From Streptomyces sp. NRRL S-244 (GTDB lineage Bacteria > Actinomycetota > Actinomycetes > Streptomycetales > Streptomycetaceae), in NCBI RefSeq assembly GCF_000717915.1, contig NZ_JOCX01000009.1:1-64000 (forward strand): a DNA stretch of 64,000 bases. Direction: 5' to 3'. The translations under genes and the position numbers were made by a program. Below the pieces are notes generated by a model that saw only the letters and a list, made by a program, of their open reading frames with translations, made no database searches and had not been told where the DNA came from. Shown piece after piece: positions 19,035 through 26,523 of this stretch (position 1 is its first letter; the number at the start of each line of letters is the position of its first letter).

Positions 19035-19071
19035 GCGCGATGTTCCGCGCTACGTGCCGCGCGATGTTCCG
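19035..19071 (-). repeat. Short direct repeat in the whiB 3' region
   Basis: GCGCGATGTTCCG occurs at 19035-19047 and 19059-19071. It is part of a simple-sequence stretch (about 19017-19118) built of degenerate GC-TG-TT units between the whiB stop and its terminator. No ORF fits. Confidence 0.5.
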
Positions 19072-19118
19072 TGTACCGCCGCGCGTTGCCGTGCGTTGCG
19101 CCGTGTTGCGCTGCGTGC

Positions 19119-19382
19119 TCAGACGGCGGCTTTTTTCAGCCGTCGGCGTTCGCGCTCGGAGAGGCCGCCCCAGATGCCGAATCGCTCGTCGTTGGCGAGT
19201 GCGTACTCAAGGCATTCGGAGCGGACTTCGCAGGCGAGGCAGACCTTCTTGGCCTCGCGGGTGGAGCCGCCCTTCTCGGGAAAGAAGGACTCGGGGTCGG
19301 TCTGGGCGCACAGAGCGCGCTCCTGCCATCCGAGCTCTTCGTCCGCCTCCTCGACCAGCAGTTCCTGAAACAGCTCGGTCAT
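19119..19382 (-). CDS. whiB: WhiB, sporulation iron-sulfur transcriptional regulator
   Basis: An 87-residue Wbl protein. Four cysteines (Cys25, Cys48, Cys51, Cys57, the last three as C-x2-C-x5-C) ligate a [4Fe-4S] cluster. The GIWGG turn (residues 69-73) is followed by the basic tail SERERRRLKKAAV used for DNA contact. The sequence is near-identical to the founding WhiB, which acts with WhiA to trigger sporulation septation. ATG 19382 follows GAGGGG. A promoter is visible at 19456-19485 and a strong terminator downstream, so the gene is monocistronic. Confidence 0.97.
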   Translation of the reverse strand: MTELFQELLVEEADEELGWQERALCAQTDPESFFPEKGGSTREAKKVCLACEVRSECLEYALANDERFGIWGGLSERERRRLKKAAV

Positions 19383-19455
19383 GTGCGCCCCTCGCTCTGT
19401 CTGTGCGTCCCCGTGGTGTTGTCGTCACTCATCGCTACGTAACGACACGAGTGAA

Positions 19456-19485
19456 ATTACAAGTGGGCCGCTCCCGGCCAGTCAA
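19456..19485 (-). promoter_or_regulatory. Candidate whiB promoter
   Basis: On the minus strand TTGACT (plus 19480-19485) and TGTAAT (plus 19456-19461) are separated by 18 bases, giving a leader of about 65-70 bases. A GACAC sequence, the core recognised by WhiA, lies just downstream within ACGACACGAG. The interval 19486-19859 has no further gene; it contains the direct repeat GATCAC at 19661 and 19672 and the palindrome at 19750-19763. Confidence 0.55.
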
Positions 19486-19749
19486 GCCGAGATCTGCTAT
19501 TGGGCCCCTTATTCACTCTGCGGAACCAAGCGTATGCAGAAAGTGTTCATATCGCCAAAAATCGTGACACATGCAACCGGTGCTCCACGGACCCCGTGCT
19601 CACCCGCAATCGACGTGCCGCTCCGCGGTGCGGTTGCGATCAAGCCAAAGAAGCGGCGCAGATCACATTTCGATCACGGGGCGGCGCGTCGGGTTTGGGC
19701 CGGGCCGGTGTGGCATCGGCGGGATGTGGAGCGCCACCTCCCCTCCATC

Positions 19750-19763
19750 GGTTTGCACAAACC
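19750..19763. promoter_or_regulatory. Perfect palindrome GGTTTG-CA-CAAACC, operator candidate
   Basis: A perfect 6-bp inverted repeat with a 2-base centre, 60 bases upstream of the -35 box of the cysteine leader promoter. It is positioned as an upstream regulator site for the dioxygenase operon. No protein is assigned. Confidence 0.35.
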
Positions 19764-19822
19764 TTTCTCCCAGCACGGCAACCGGATCAGATGAAACTTT
19801 TGCGGCCATACGTGGCATTGGG

Positions 19823-19852
19823 TTGACAGTCGGGCCCTCGACCCGGTCTCCT
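19823..19852 (+). promoter_or_regulatory. Promoter of the cysteine leader ORF and dioxygenase gene
   Basis: TTGACA (19823-19828), an 18-base spacer and TCTCCT (19847-19852) lie seven bases before the leader ATG at 19860. This predicts transcription starting at that ATG, so the leader peptide would be translated from a leaderless 5' end. Confidence 0.55.
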
Positions 19853-19859
19853 TGTCCCC

Positions 19860-19946
19860 ATGTCAGTGACCTCGGCCGCCACCCGGACCCCCATTCGTGG
19901 GTTCCTGAGTGCTGCCCAGGTTCGCTGTTGCTGTTGCAGCTGTTGA
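19860..19946 (+). CDS. Cysteine-rich leader peptide (28 codons), putative cysteine attenuator
   Basis: The ORF starts ATG TCA GTG and ends with ...VRCCCCSC-stop. Five of the last six residues are cysteine (19926-19943), followed by TGA at 19944-19946. Such a run is very unlikely by chance in this GC-rich genome, and it lies 87 bases upstream of a cysteine dioxygenase gene. Leader ORFs with C-terminal cysteine runs are known in mycobacteria, where ribosome progress through the Cys codons reports cysteine supply to downstream sulfur genes. Here fast translation when Cys-tRNA is abundant would be expected to favour the dioxygenase, which destroys cysteine. It is too short for ordinary gene callers. 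Confidence 0.75.
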   Translation: MSVTSAATRTPIRGFLSAAQVRCCCCSC

Positions 19947-19951
19947 TGCCT

Positions 19952-19979
19952 CCGGAGCTTCGGCTCCCTTGAGCTCCGG
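19952..19979 (+). promoter_or_regulatory. Mutually exclusive hairpins after the cysteine leader ORF
   Basis: Two hairpins share one arm. The 5-bp GGAGC-TTCG-GCTCC (19954-19967) competes with an 8-bp CCGGAGCT/AGCTCCGG pairing (19952-19959 with 19972-19979). The left arm starts six bases after the leader stop codon, so a ribosome stalled at the Cys codons would cover it. The dioxygenase ribosome site CGAGGA (20018-20023) is about 40 bases further on. Confidence 0.5.
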
Positions 19980-20033
19980 CCACCCCCACAGCGACCGCCA
20001 GCACGACTGACATCCGTCGAGGACACCCCCACG

Positions 20034-20579
20034 ATGAACAGCACGCCGCTCAGCACCCCCCTCACCGCTCCCGCCACGGCTCCCGTCGCCGTCGAGAGCG
20101 ACCTCCAGATCGCCGGCGACATCCTCTCCGTCCAGCACCTCCTCCAGCCCGCCCGCGAACACCCGGCCACCGTCGCCGAGTTCGCCGGCCTCGCCCGCTC
20201 CATCGCCGCGAACCGCGCCGAGTGGGAGCACCTGGTCGAGTACGACGCCACCACCCGCTGGTACCACCGGCTGCGCACGGGCCCGGGCTACGAGGTCTGG
20301 CTGCTCAGCTGGGTCCCCGGCCAGGGAAGCGGCCGCCACGACCACGGCGCCTCCTCCGGCGTCATGACCGTCCTCGACGGCGAGCTCACCGAGCACGGCT
20401 CGCGCGGACCGCTCACCCTCGGCTCCGGCGCCCAGCGCGTTTTCGCCCCCGGCTACGCCCACGAGGTCGTCAACGACACCCTCGACGGAGCCGTCAGCCT
20501 GCACGTCTACTTCCCGGGCCTGACCGAGATGCCGATGCACAGCTGCTCCCCGGCCCGGTCCGAGGCCCTCTCCGTCTGA
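20034..20579 (+). CDS. Cysteine dioxygenase family protein
   Basis: A 181-residue cupin-fold thiol dioxygenase that likely oxidises cysteine to cysteine sulfinate with a non-haem iron. The three-histidine metal site is visible as GRHDHGASSG (His102, His104) and GYAHEV (His143). Other thiol substrates (3-mercaptopropionate type) cannot be excluded. ATG 20034 follows GAGGA by 10 bases. The upstream Cys-rich leader ORF strongly supports cysteine as substrate or effector. It is transcribed with the leader from the promoter near 19823. Confidence 0.88.
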   Translation: MNSTPLSTPLTAPATAPVAVESDLQIAGDILSVQHLLQPAREHPATVAEFAGLARSIAANRAEWEHLVEYDATTRWYHRLRTGPGYEVWLLSWVPGQGSGRHDHGASSGVMTVLDGELTEHGSRGPLTLGSGAQRVFAPGYAHEVVNDTLDGAVSLHVYFPGLTEMPMHSCSPARSEALSV

Positions 20580-20664
20580 TCCCGCGCGGCTGACCGACCG
20601 TCCCGCCCGTCGCCCGACCGCCACCCCTCCACGACAGCCTGCGGCTGACTGACACACTGTCCGC

Positions 20665-21624
20665 ATGCGCATTGTTGTTCTGGCCGGCGGCATCGGCGGC
20701 GCCCGTTTCCTGCGCGGCCTGGGGGCCGCCGTCCCCGACGCGGACATCACGGTCATCGGCAACACCGGTGACGACATCCACCTGTTCGGACTGAAGGTGT
20801 GCCCCGATCTGGACACGGTGATGTACACCCTCGGCGGTGGCATCAACGAGGACCAGGGCTGGGGCCGCACCGACGAGTCCTTCACCGTCAAGGAGGAGCT
20901 CGCGGCGTACGGGGTCGGACCGGACTGGTTCGGCCTCGGCGACCGCGACTTCGCCACCCACATCGTCCGTACGCAGATGCTCGGCGCGGGCTACCCGCTG
21001 AGCGCCGTCACCGAGGCGCTCTGCGACCGCTGGCAGCCCGGGGTCCGGCTGCTGCCCATGTCCGACGACCGCGTCGAGACGCACGTCGCGGTCACCGACC
21101 CCGAGACCGGCGAACGCCGCGTCATCCACTTCCAGGAGTACTGGGTCCGGCTGCGCGCCTCGCTCGACGCCGAGGCCGTCGTACCCGTCGGCGCCGAGCA
21201 GGCCAAGCCCGCGCCCGGCGTACTGGAGGCCATCGCGGCCGCCGACCTGATCGTCTTCCCCCCGTCCAACCCGGTCGTCTCGATCGGCACCATCCTCGCC
21301 GTGCCCGGCATCCGCGAGGCCGTGGCCGCCGCCGAGGCGCCCGTCGTCGGCCTCTCCCCCATCGTCGGGGGCGCGCCCGTGCGCGGGATGGCCGACAAGG
21401 TGCTCGCCGCCGTCGGCGTCGAGTCCACGGCCGCGGCCGTCGCCCGGCACTACGGCGCCGGACTGCTCGACGGCTGGCTCGTGGACACCTCCGACGCCGA
21501 CGCGGTCGCCGAGGTGGAGGCCGCCGGGATCGCCTGCCGCGCGGTGCCGCTGATGATGACCGACCTGGCCGCGACCGCCGAGATGGCCCGGGCCGCGCTG
21601 GCGCTGGCGGAGGCCTCCCGGTGA
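20665..21624 (+). CDS. cofD: 2-phospho-L-lactate transferase (F420 biosynthesis)
   Basis: A 319-residue enzyme (FbiA in mycobacteria) that joins the phosphoenolpyruvyl or lactyl phosphate unit to the deazaflavin Fo. Family landmarks are the N-terminal [36 protein letters not shown], and the late [21 protein letters not shown]. There is no ribosome site before ATG 20665. A CACACT hexamer ends six bases upstream, compatible with leaderless translation. Its stop overlaps the next start by four bases, giving a coupled cofD-fbiB pair. Confidence 0.96.
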   Translation: MRIVVLAGGIGGARFLRGLGAAVPDADITVIGNTGDDIHLFGLKVCPDLDTVMYTLGGGINEDQGWGRTDESFTVKEELAAYGVGPDWFGLGDRDFATHIVRTQMLGAGYPLSAVTEALCDRWQPGVRLLPMSDDRVETHVAVTDPETGERRVIHFQEYWVRLRASLDAEAVVPVGAEQAKPAPGVLEAIAAADLIVFPPSNPVVSIGTILAVPGIREAVAAAEAPVVGLSPIVGGAPVRGMADKVLAAVGVESTAAAVARHYGAGLLDGWLVDTSDADAVAEVEAAGIACRAVPLMMTDLAATAEMARAALALAEASR

Positions 21625-22961
21625 GCGTCCCCTCCGTCCCTCCGGCCGCTCCGGCCCATCCGGTCCCGCCGGTCCCCTCGTACGAGGTGCGCGCCGTCGC
21701 CGGGATCCCGGAGGTCCGCCCCGGCGACGACCTCGCGCGGCTGATCGCGGCGGCCGGTCCCGCACTGCGGGACGGGGACGTGCTGCTGGTCACCTCGAAG
21801 ATCGTCTCCAAGGCGGAGGGCCGGATCGTCCACGCCGAGTCCCGCGAGGACGCCATCGACGCCGAGACCGTACGGGTCGTCGCGCGCCGCGGCGCCCTGC
21901 GGATCGTCGAGAACCGGCAGGGGCTCGTCATGGCGGCGGCCGGCGTCGACGCCTCGAACACCGAGCCCGGCACCGTACTGCTGCTGCCCGAGGACCCCGA
22001 CGCCTCGGCCGCCGCGATCCGCGCCGGGCTGCGCGAGCTGCTGTCCGTCGACGTCGGCGTCATCGTGACCGACACCTTCGGACGGCCCTGGCGCTCCGGG
22101 CTCACGGACGTGGCGATCGGCTCGGCCGGGGTGCGCGTCCTGGACGACCTGCGCGGCGGTACGGACGCCCACGGCAATCCGCTGAGCGCGACGATAGTGG
22201 CGACGGCGGACGAGCTGGCCGCGGCCGGAGACCTGGTCAAGGGCAAGGCGACCGGGCTGCCGGTGGCCGTCGTACGCGGTCTGGGGCACCTGCTCGGCGA
22301 GGGTTCGACTGCGGCCGACCTGGTGCGCGCGCCGGCCGACGACATGTTCCGGCTGGGCACCTCGGAGGCGGTACGGGAAGCCGTGACGCAGCGGCGTACC
22401 GTACGGGCCTTCACCGACGAGCCGGTGGACCCGGGCGCGGTCCGCCGCGCGGTGGCCGCGGCGGTGACGGCCCCGGCTCCGCACCACACGACGCCGTGGC
22501 GGTTCGTCCTGCTGGAGTCGGCCGCGGCGCGGCTGGAGCTGCTGGACGCGATGCGCGACGCCTGGGTCGAGGACCTGCGGCGGGACGGCAAGTCCGAGGA
22601 GTCCATCGCGAAGCGGGTCCGGCGGGGCGATGTCCTGCGGGGTGCCCCGTACCTGGTGGTGCCGTGCATGGTGACGGACGGGGCGCACGACTACGGGCAC
22701 GCCCGGCGCGATGCGGCGGAGCGGGAGATGTTCGTGGTCGCGATGGGCGCGGGCGTGCAGAACTTCCTGGTCGCGCTGGCCGGGGAGCGGCTGGGCTCGG
22801 CGTGGGTGTCCTCGACGATGTTCTGCCGGGACGTGGTGCGCAAGGTGCTCGGGCTGCCCGAGGGCTGGGATCCGATGGGGGCGGTGGCGGTGGGCCATGC
22901 CGCGGCGGCTGCGGCTCAGCGCCCGGCGCGGTCGGCGGAGGAGTTCATCGAGCTCCGCTGA
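21621..22961 (+). CDS. fbiB: Bifunctional F420:gamma-glutamyl ligase / nitroreductase-like reductase (FbiB type)
   Basis: A 446-residue two-domain protein. Residues about 15-245 are the CofE ligase adding glutamates to F420-0: [39 protein letters not shown], and [16 protein letters not shown]. Residues about 255-446 form an FMN nitroreductase-like domain ([21 protein letters not shown] and [20 protein letters not shown]), which reduces the dehydro-F420-0 intermediate in actinobacteria. The GTG start overlaps cofD by GTGA. The short proline-rich N-terminus is normal. It completes F420 with cofD; fbiC is not in the window. Confidence 0.95.
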   Translation: MSVPSVPPAAPAHPVPPVPSYEVRAVAGIPEVRPGDDLARLIAAAGPALRDGDVLLVTSKIVSKAEGRIVHAESREDAIDAETVRVVARRGALRIVENRQGLVMAAAGVDASNTEPGTVLLLPEDPDASAAAIRAGLRELLSVDVGVIVTDTFGRPWRSGLTDVAIGSAGVRVLDDLRGGTDAHGNPLSATIVATADELAAAGDLVKGKATGLPVAVVRGLGHLLGEGSTAADLVRAPADDMFRLGTSEAVREAVTQRRTVRAFTDEPVDPGAVRRAVAAAVTAPAPHHTTPWRFVLLESAAARLELLDAMRDAWVEDLRRDGKSEESIAKRVRRGDVLRGAPYLVVPCMVTDGAHDYGHARRDAAEREMFVVAMGAGVQNFLVALAGERLGSAWVSSTMFCRDVVRKVLGLPEGWDPMGAVAVGHAAAAAAQRPARSAEEFIELR

Positions 22962-22982
22962 CCGGCCTGTTCGCCGGCCGGG

Positions 22983-24044
22983 TCAGAGCTTTCCGATGTC
23001 CGTCTTGCGCATCTTCGGGGCGCGGCGGGGCGGTACGTGGCCCGCGAGGAGGACGAGGCGGGCCGCGCGGTGGCGCTGGCCGGCGTACGGGGCGAGCAGC
23101 TCCAGCATCTCGGCGTCGTCGGCGTCCCGGTTCCCGGCGAGGGCGTAGCCGATGATGCCGGGCAGGTGCAGGTCGCCGGTGGTGACGGCGTCGGCGGCGC
23201 CGTTGCTGCGCTGGAGGGTCTCGGCGGAGGTCCACGGGCCGATGCCGGGGACGGCCTCCAGCCGGGCGGCGGCCTGCGGGAGCTCCATCGCGGCGGCCTC
23301 CTCCAGGCGCTTCGCCACGCGGGCGCTCCGGACGATCGCGGCGGAGCGCTTGGCGTCGACGCCGGCCTTGTGCCAGTCCCAGGACGGGATCAGCGCCCAG
23401 GTCCGGGCTTCGGGCATGACGTACAGGCCCTGCGGGAGGCCGCCGCGGGGACCGGGGGCGGGCTCCCCGTACTGGCACACCAGGCGGCGCCAGGCGCGGT
23501 ACGCCTCGTCGGTGGTGACCTTCTGTTCCAGGACGATCGGGATCAGGGACTCCAGGACCAGTCCGGTACGGGTGAGGCGCAGCCCCGGGCGGCGGCGGTG
23601 GCTGGCGTGCACGAGGCGGTGGCGGGGGACGAAGGCGGCGGGGTCGTCGCCTTCGCCGAGGAGGGCGGGCAGGCCGTCGAGCATCCACTCGGCGCCGGGG
23701 CCCCAGGCCTCGGCGTGGGCGGTTCCGGTACGGGGGCCCAGGGCCACGCGGAGGGTGGCCGGGCCCTGGGGGGTCCGGCTGGTCTTCCAGACGGAGCCGT
23801 CGGGGGTGGTGCGGAACGTGGGGTCGCCGGGGCCGCGCCGCAGGGGCCCGAGCGTGAGCCCGAGATCGACCGCCCGGCCGGGATCCCACTCCCGGGTCCG
23901 GGCGCCTGCGGTGGCCGCGGCGGGTGCGCCGGCCGCGGTGGGTGCGCCGGCCGCGGTGGGTGCGCCGGCCGCGGTGGGTGCGGGCACGCTGGTGCGGCCG
24001 CCGCGGACGGCGGTGCGGGTGAGGGGGTCGAAGCGGCCGGCCAT
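22983..24044 (-). CDS. DNA-3-methyladenine glycosylase II (AlkA-type, HhH-GPD)
   Basis: A 353-residue base-excision repair glycosylase for alkylated purines. The helix-hairpin-helix and catalytic region LEAVPGIGPWTSAETL...TTGDLHLPGIIGYALAG (about residues 265-310) contains the essential aspartate in TTGDLHLP. The N-terminus (about residues 20-50) is low-complexity PTAAGA, encoded by three perfect 18-bp repeats. The gene converges with fbiB, with 21 bases between the stops. It has no ADA-type regulatory domain. Confidence 0.87.
   Translation of the reverse strand: MAGRFDPLTRTAVRGGRTSVPAPTAAGAPTAAGAPTAAGAPAAATAGARTREWDPGRAVDLGLTLGPLRRGPGDPTFRTTPDGSVWKTSRTPQGPATLRVALGPRTGTAHAEAWGPGAEWMLDGLPALLGEGDDPAAFVPRHRLVHASHRRRPGLRLTRTGLVLESLIPIVLEQKVTTDEAYRAWRRLVCQYGEPAPGPRGGLPQGLYVMPEARTWALIPSWDWHKAGVDAKRSAAIVRSARVAKRLEEAAAMELPQAAARLEAVPGIGPWTSAETLQRSNGAADAVTTGDLHLPGIIGYALAGNRDADDAEMLELLAPYAGQRHRAARLVLLAGHVPPRRAPKMRKTDIGKL
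23923..23976. repeat. Three perfect tandem 18-bp repeats inside the glycosylase gene
   Basis: The unit GGTGCGCCGGCCGCGGTG is repeated at 23923, 23941 and 23959 without mismatch, with a partial fourth copy. It encodes Pro-Thr-Ala-Ala-Gly-Ala. Copy number probably varies between strains. Confidence 0.85.
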
Positions 24045-24072
24045 GCCTTGAGCGTAGCCCCGCGACGTCCCC

Positions 24073-25527
24073 CTACGGGCGGCCCTGGAGCTTCGCGGAC
24101 GAAGTGCGGGTGGGCGGGAGCTGCGCGTAGAGGAGCTTGCCCGGGCATTCCGTGGCGAAGCCGTCGCGGTGGCCGGAGATCACGTTCAGCTTGACGTTCG
24201 TGCCCTTCTTGAAGCGGTTGCCGCCGCCCGACTTCAGGGTGGTCTTCGCCCGCGGGTCCCTGTTGAACAGCCCCAGCTTCCACGCCGTGAGCTGCGCCAC
24301 CGCCTTCACCGCGGCCGCGGGCGGGTTGGTGCTCGTGTAGGTGCCGAGCACCGCGACGCCCATGCTGTCCGTGTTGAACCCCATGGTGTGCGCGCCGAGC
24401 ACCGCCTTGGCGACTCCGCCCGCCCGGCCCTCGTACACCGTGCCGCACTTGTCGACGGCAAAGTTGTAGCCGAGGTCGCGCCAGCCGCTGCTGACCACGT
24501 GGTAGCGGTACAGGCTGCGCAGCACCGCCGGGGCGTCCTTGCAGGCGTAGTTGTTCCCGGAGGCGGTGTGGTGGACGAAGGCCGCCTTGACCGTGCTCGT
24601 GTAGACGAAGCCCGGCTCGCGCAGGGACTCGTCCGCGCCCCAGCCCAGCCGTGTCACGATCCGCGGTCGCGGGCCGATGTACGGGCGGGCGGCCGCGCTG
24701 AGGGTGCCCTCGCTGGCGAGGACGGCGTCGGCGGTGGAGTCGGCCTTGTCGAGCGCGCTGATCTCCTTCGCGCCGAGCGCGGCCAGCGGGACGTTGGCTG
24801 ACGAGGACTCCGCCGTCTCCATGGTCATGCCCGGCAGGGCCACCACGTCGCCCTTGTCGTCGCCCTCGGGCTCGTCGGCGGTGCCCGTCGCGCCGTTCTT
24901 GGCGTCGACCACCGTCACCGGGTCCGTCGCGCCCGGGTCGACGAGCTCGATCCGCATGCCCGACGGGAGCCGGGCGCCCGCGCGGGTGGCCGGGGCTCCG
25001 GCTCCGGGTTCCGCCCGGACGCGGACCTCGATGCCGTCGGAGTCGCCGACCCACAGCGGGGCGGTGCTGCCGCGGACCCGGCCGGAGCCGCTCTCCCGGG
25101 TGTCGAGGTCGGGGGCGTGTTCGCTGTTGTGGGTCTCGATGTCCTGCCAGTCGGACCAGGTCCCGGTCGCCACCGTGCGGGTGCGGACCTGGACCCGGCC
25201 GGACAGCTGGGTGCTCGCGTCGTCCCAGACGACGCCGACCAGCGAGAACCGCTTGACCTCGCGCGGCGGCAGCCCCCGGCTCTCGGGCAGCCGCGGCGAG
25301 GTGCTCATGCCGGGGACGCCGGGCGACCGGTCGGCCGCGGGACCCAGGGGGCCGAGCGGCAGCGACTGGGTGGACCCGGCGGGGGCGACGGGGGTGGCGG
25401 CCGCGCCCTGCGAAGGCGCGGCCAGGGCCGGAGTGGAGAGCGCGAGCGGCAGGGCCGCCAGGGCGGCAGCCGTCGCGACACCGATCGAGGAAGCAAGGAA
25501 TCCACGCATGAAAGCGATGCTGAGCAC
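24073..25527 (-). CDS. Secreted peptidoglycan-recognition N-acetylmuramoyl-L-alanine amidase
   Basis: A 484-residue protein with a signal peptide (FLASSIGVATAAALAALPLAL, cleavage near ALAA) and a 230-residue region of unknown role. A C-terminal PGRP/amidase_2 domain (about residues 280-440) follows. Zinc ligands are visible in AFVHHTASGNNY (His) and in SGHRDGFATECPG (His and Cys), with catalytic Tyr in LGYNFAVDK. It would cleave the amide between muramic acid and the stem peptide outside the cell. GTG 25527 fits a GAGG ribosome site five bases upstream; ATG 25509 would be a shorter alternative. It is divergent from the TIGR03089 gene. Confidence 0.88.
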   Translation of the reverse strand: MLSIAFMRGFLASSIGVATAAALAALPLALSTPALAAPSQGAAATPVAPAGSTQSLPLGPLGPAADRSPGVPGMSTSPRLPESRGLPPREVKRFSLVGVVWDDASTQLSGRVQVRTRTVATGTWSDWQDIETHNSEHAPDLDTRESGSGRVRGSTAPLWVGDSDGIEVRVRAEPGAGAPATRAGARLPSGMRIELVDPGATDPVTVVDAKNGATGTADEPEGDDKGDVVALPGMTMETAESSSANVPLAALGAKEISALDKADSTADAVLASEGTLSAAARPYIGPRPRIVTRLGWGADESLREPGFVYTSTVKAAFVHHTASGNNYACKDAPAVLRSLYRYHVVSSGWRDLGYNFAVDKCGTVYEGRAGGVAKAVLGAHTMGFNTDSMGVAVLGTYTSTNPPAAAVKAVAQLTAWKLGLFNRDPRAKTTLKSGGGNRFKKGTNVKLNVISGHRDGFATECPGKLLYAQLPPTRTSSAKLQGRP

Positions 25528-25648
25528 AGTCACCTCGAAGCGCCATCGGAGAACTGACGGTCCGTCCGATCCGGCCCGCGCGTCCCTCGCCCGTACGGAG
25601 GAGCCGATGCCCGCCGTACGGGCGAGGGGCCCGCGTAGGCTGGGGCGG

Positions 25649-26401
25649 GTGAACGCCACTGACCGCACCCCTGCCGACCTGCTGCGATCCGCGCTCGCCG
25701 CCGATCCGGGCCGCCCGCTCGTCACGTTCTACGACGACGCCACGGGCGAACGCGTCGAATTGTCCGTCGCCACCTTCGCCAATTGGGTGGCCAAGACCGC
25801 CAATCTGCTCCAGGGCGACCTGGGCGCCGAGCCCGGCGACCGGCTCGCGCTGCTGCTCCCCGCGCACTGGCAGAGCGCCGTGTGGCTGCTCGCCTGCGAC
25901 TCGGTCGGGGTCGTGGCCTCGGTGGGCGGACGCCCGGACGACGCCGATCTCGTCGTCAGCGGGCCGGACACCCTGGAGGAGGCCCTGGCCTGCGGCGGCG
26001 AGCGCGTGGCGCTCGCGCTGCGTCCGCTGGGCGGGCGCTTCCCGCAGCCGCCCGCCGGATTCGCGGACTACGCGGTGGAGGTACCGGGCCAGGGCGACCG
26101 CTTCGCCCCCTTCGTCCCGGTGGAAGCCGACGGTCCGGCACTGATCGTCGACGGCGAGGAGTTCACGCACGCGCAGCTCGTCGACCGCGCCCGCGAGGAC
26201 GCGGCGAAGCGCGGCCTCGCCGCCGGCTCCCGACTGCTGTCCGGCCTGGACTACGACACGTGGGACGGCCTCTCGGCCGGCCTGTTCGCCTCCCTGGCCA
26301 CGGGCGGCTCCGTGGTCCTGTGCCGCAACCTGGACCGCCTCGCCCCGGAAGCCCTGACCCAGCGCATCGAATCCGAACGCGTCACCCACACCGCCGAGTA
26401 G
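25649..26401 (+). CDS. TIGR03089 family protein, adenylation-domain fragment-like
   Basis: A 250-residue protein of an actinobacterial family resembling the N-terminal half of AMP-forming acyl-CoA ligases (NWVAKTANLLQGDLGAEPGD, RLALLLPAHWQSAVWLLAC). It lacks the core P-loop TSGTTG and the whole C-terminal lid, so it is unlikely to be an active ligase. No ribosome site is seen. TAGGCT (25636-25641) ends seven bases before the GTG, implying a leaderless transcript. It is followed by the nucleotidyltransferase gene after 122 bases. Function unknown. Confidence 0.83.
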   Translation: MNATDRTPADLLRSALAADPGRPLVTFYDDATGERVELSVATFANWVAKTANLLQGDLGAEPGDRLALLLPAHWQSAVWLLACDSVGVVASVGGRPDDADLVVSGPDTLEEALACGGERVALALRPLGGRFPQPPAGFADYAVEVPGQGDRFAPFVPVEADGPALIVDGEEFTHAQLVDRAREDAAKRGLAAGSRLLSGLDYDTWDGLSAGLFASLATGGSVVLCRNLDRLAPEALTQRIESERVTHTAE

Positions 26402-26523
26402 GACGGGGCCGGGAGGAGCCGAGTGGTGTGGGTCTCGTCTCGTTCGGGCGTCGGGCGGGCGCTGACGCGGATGGGCTAACTTGGGACCCTCATAGGGCCC
26501 GAACCGGGTGGGGAGAAACAATT

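Noticed and set aside
23543..26521. Minus-strand open frame of about 990 codons over the glycosylase, amidase and TIGR03089 genes.
   Set aside because: Composition is typical of a GC-rich shadow frame. The genes it crosses have convincing domains and start sites in other frames.
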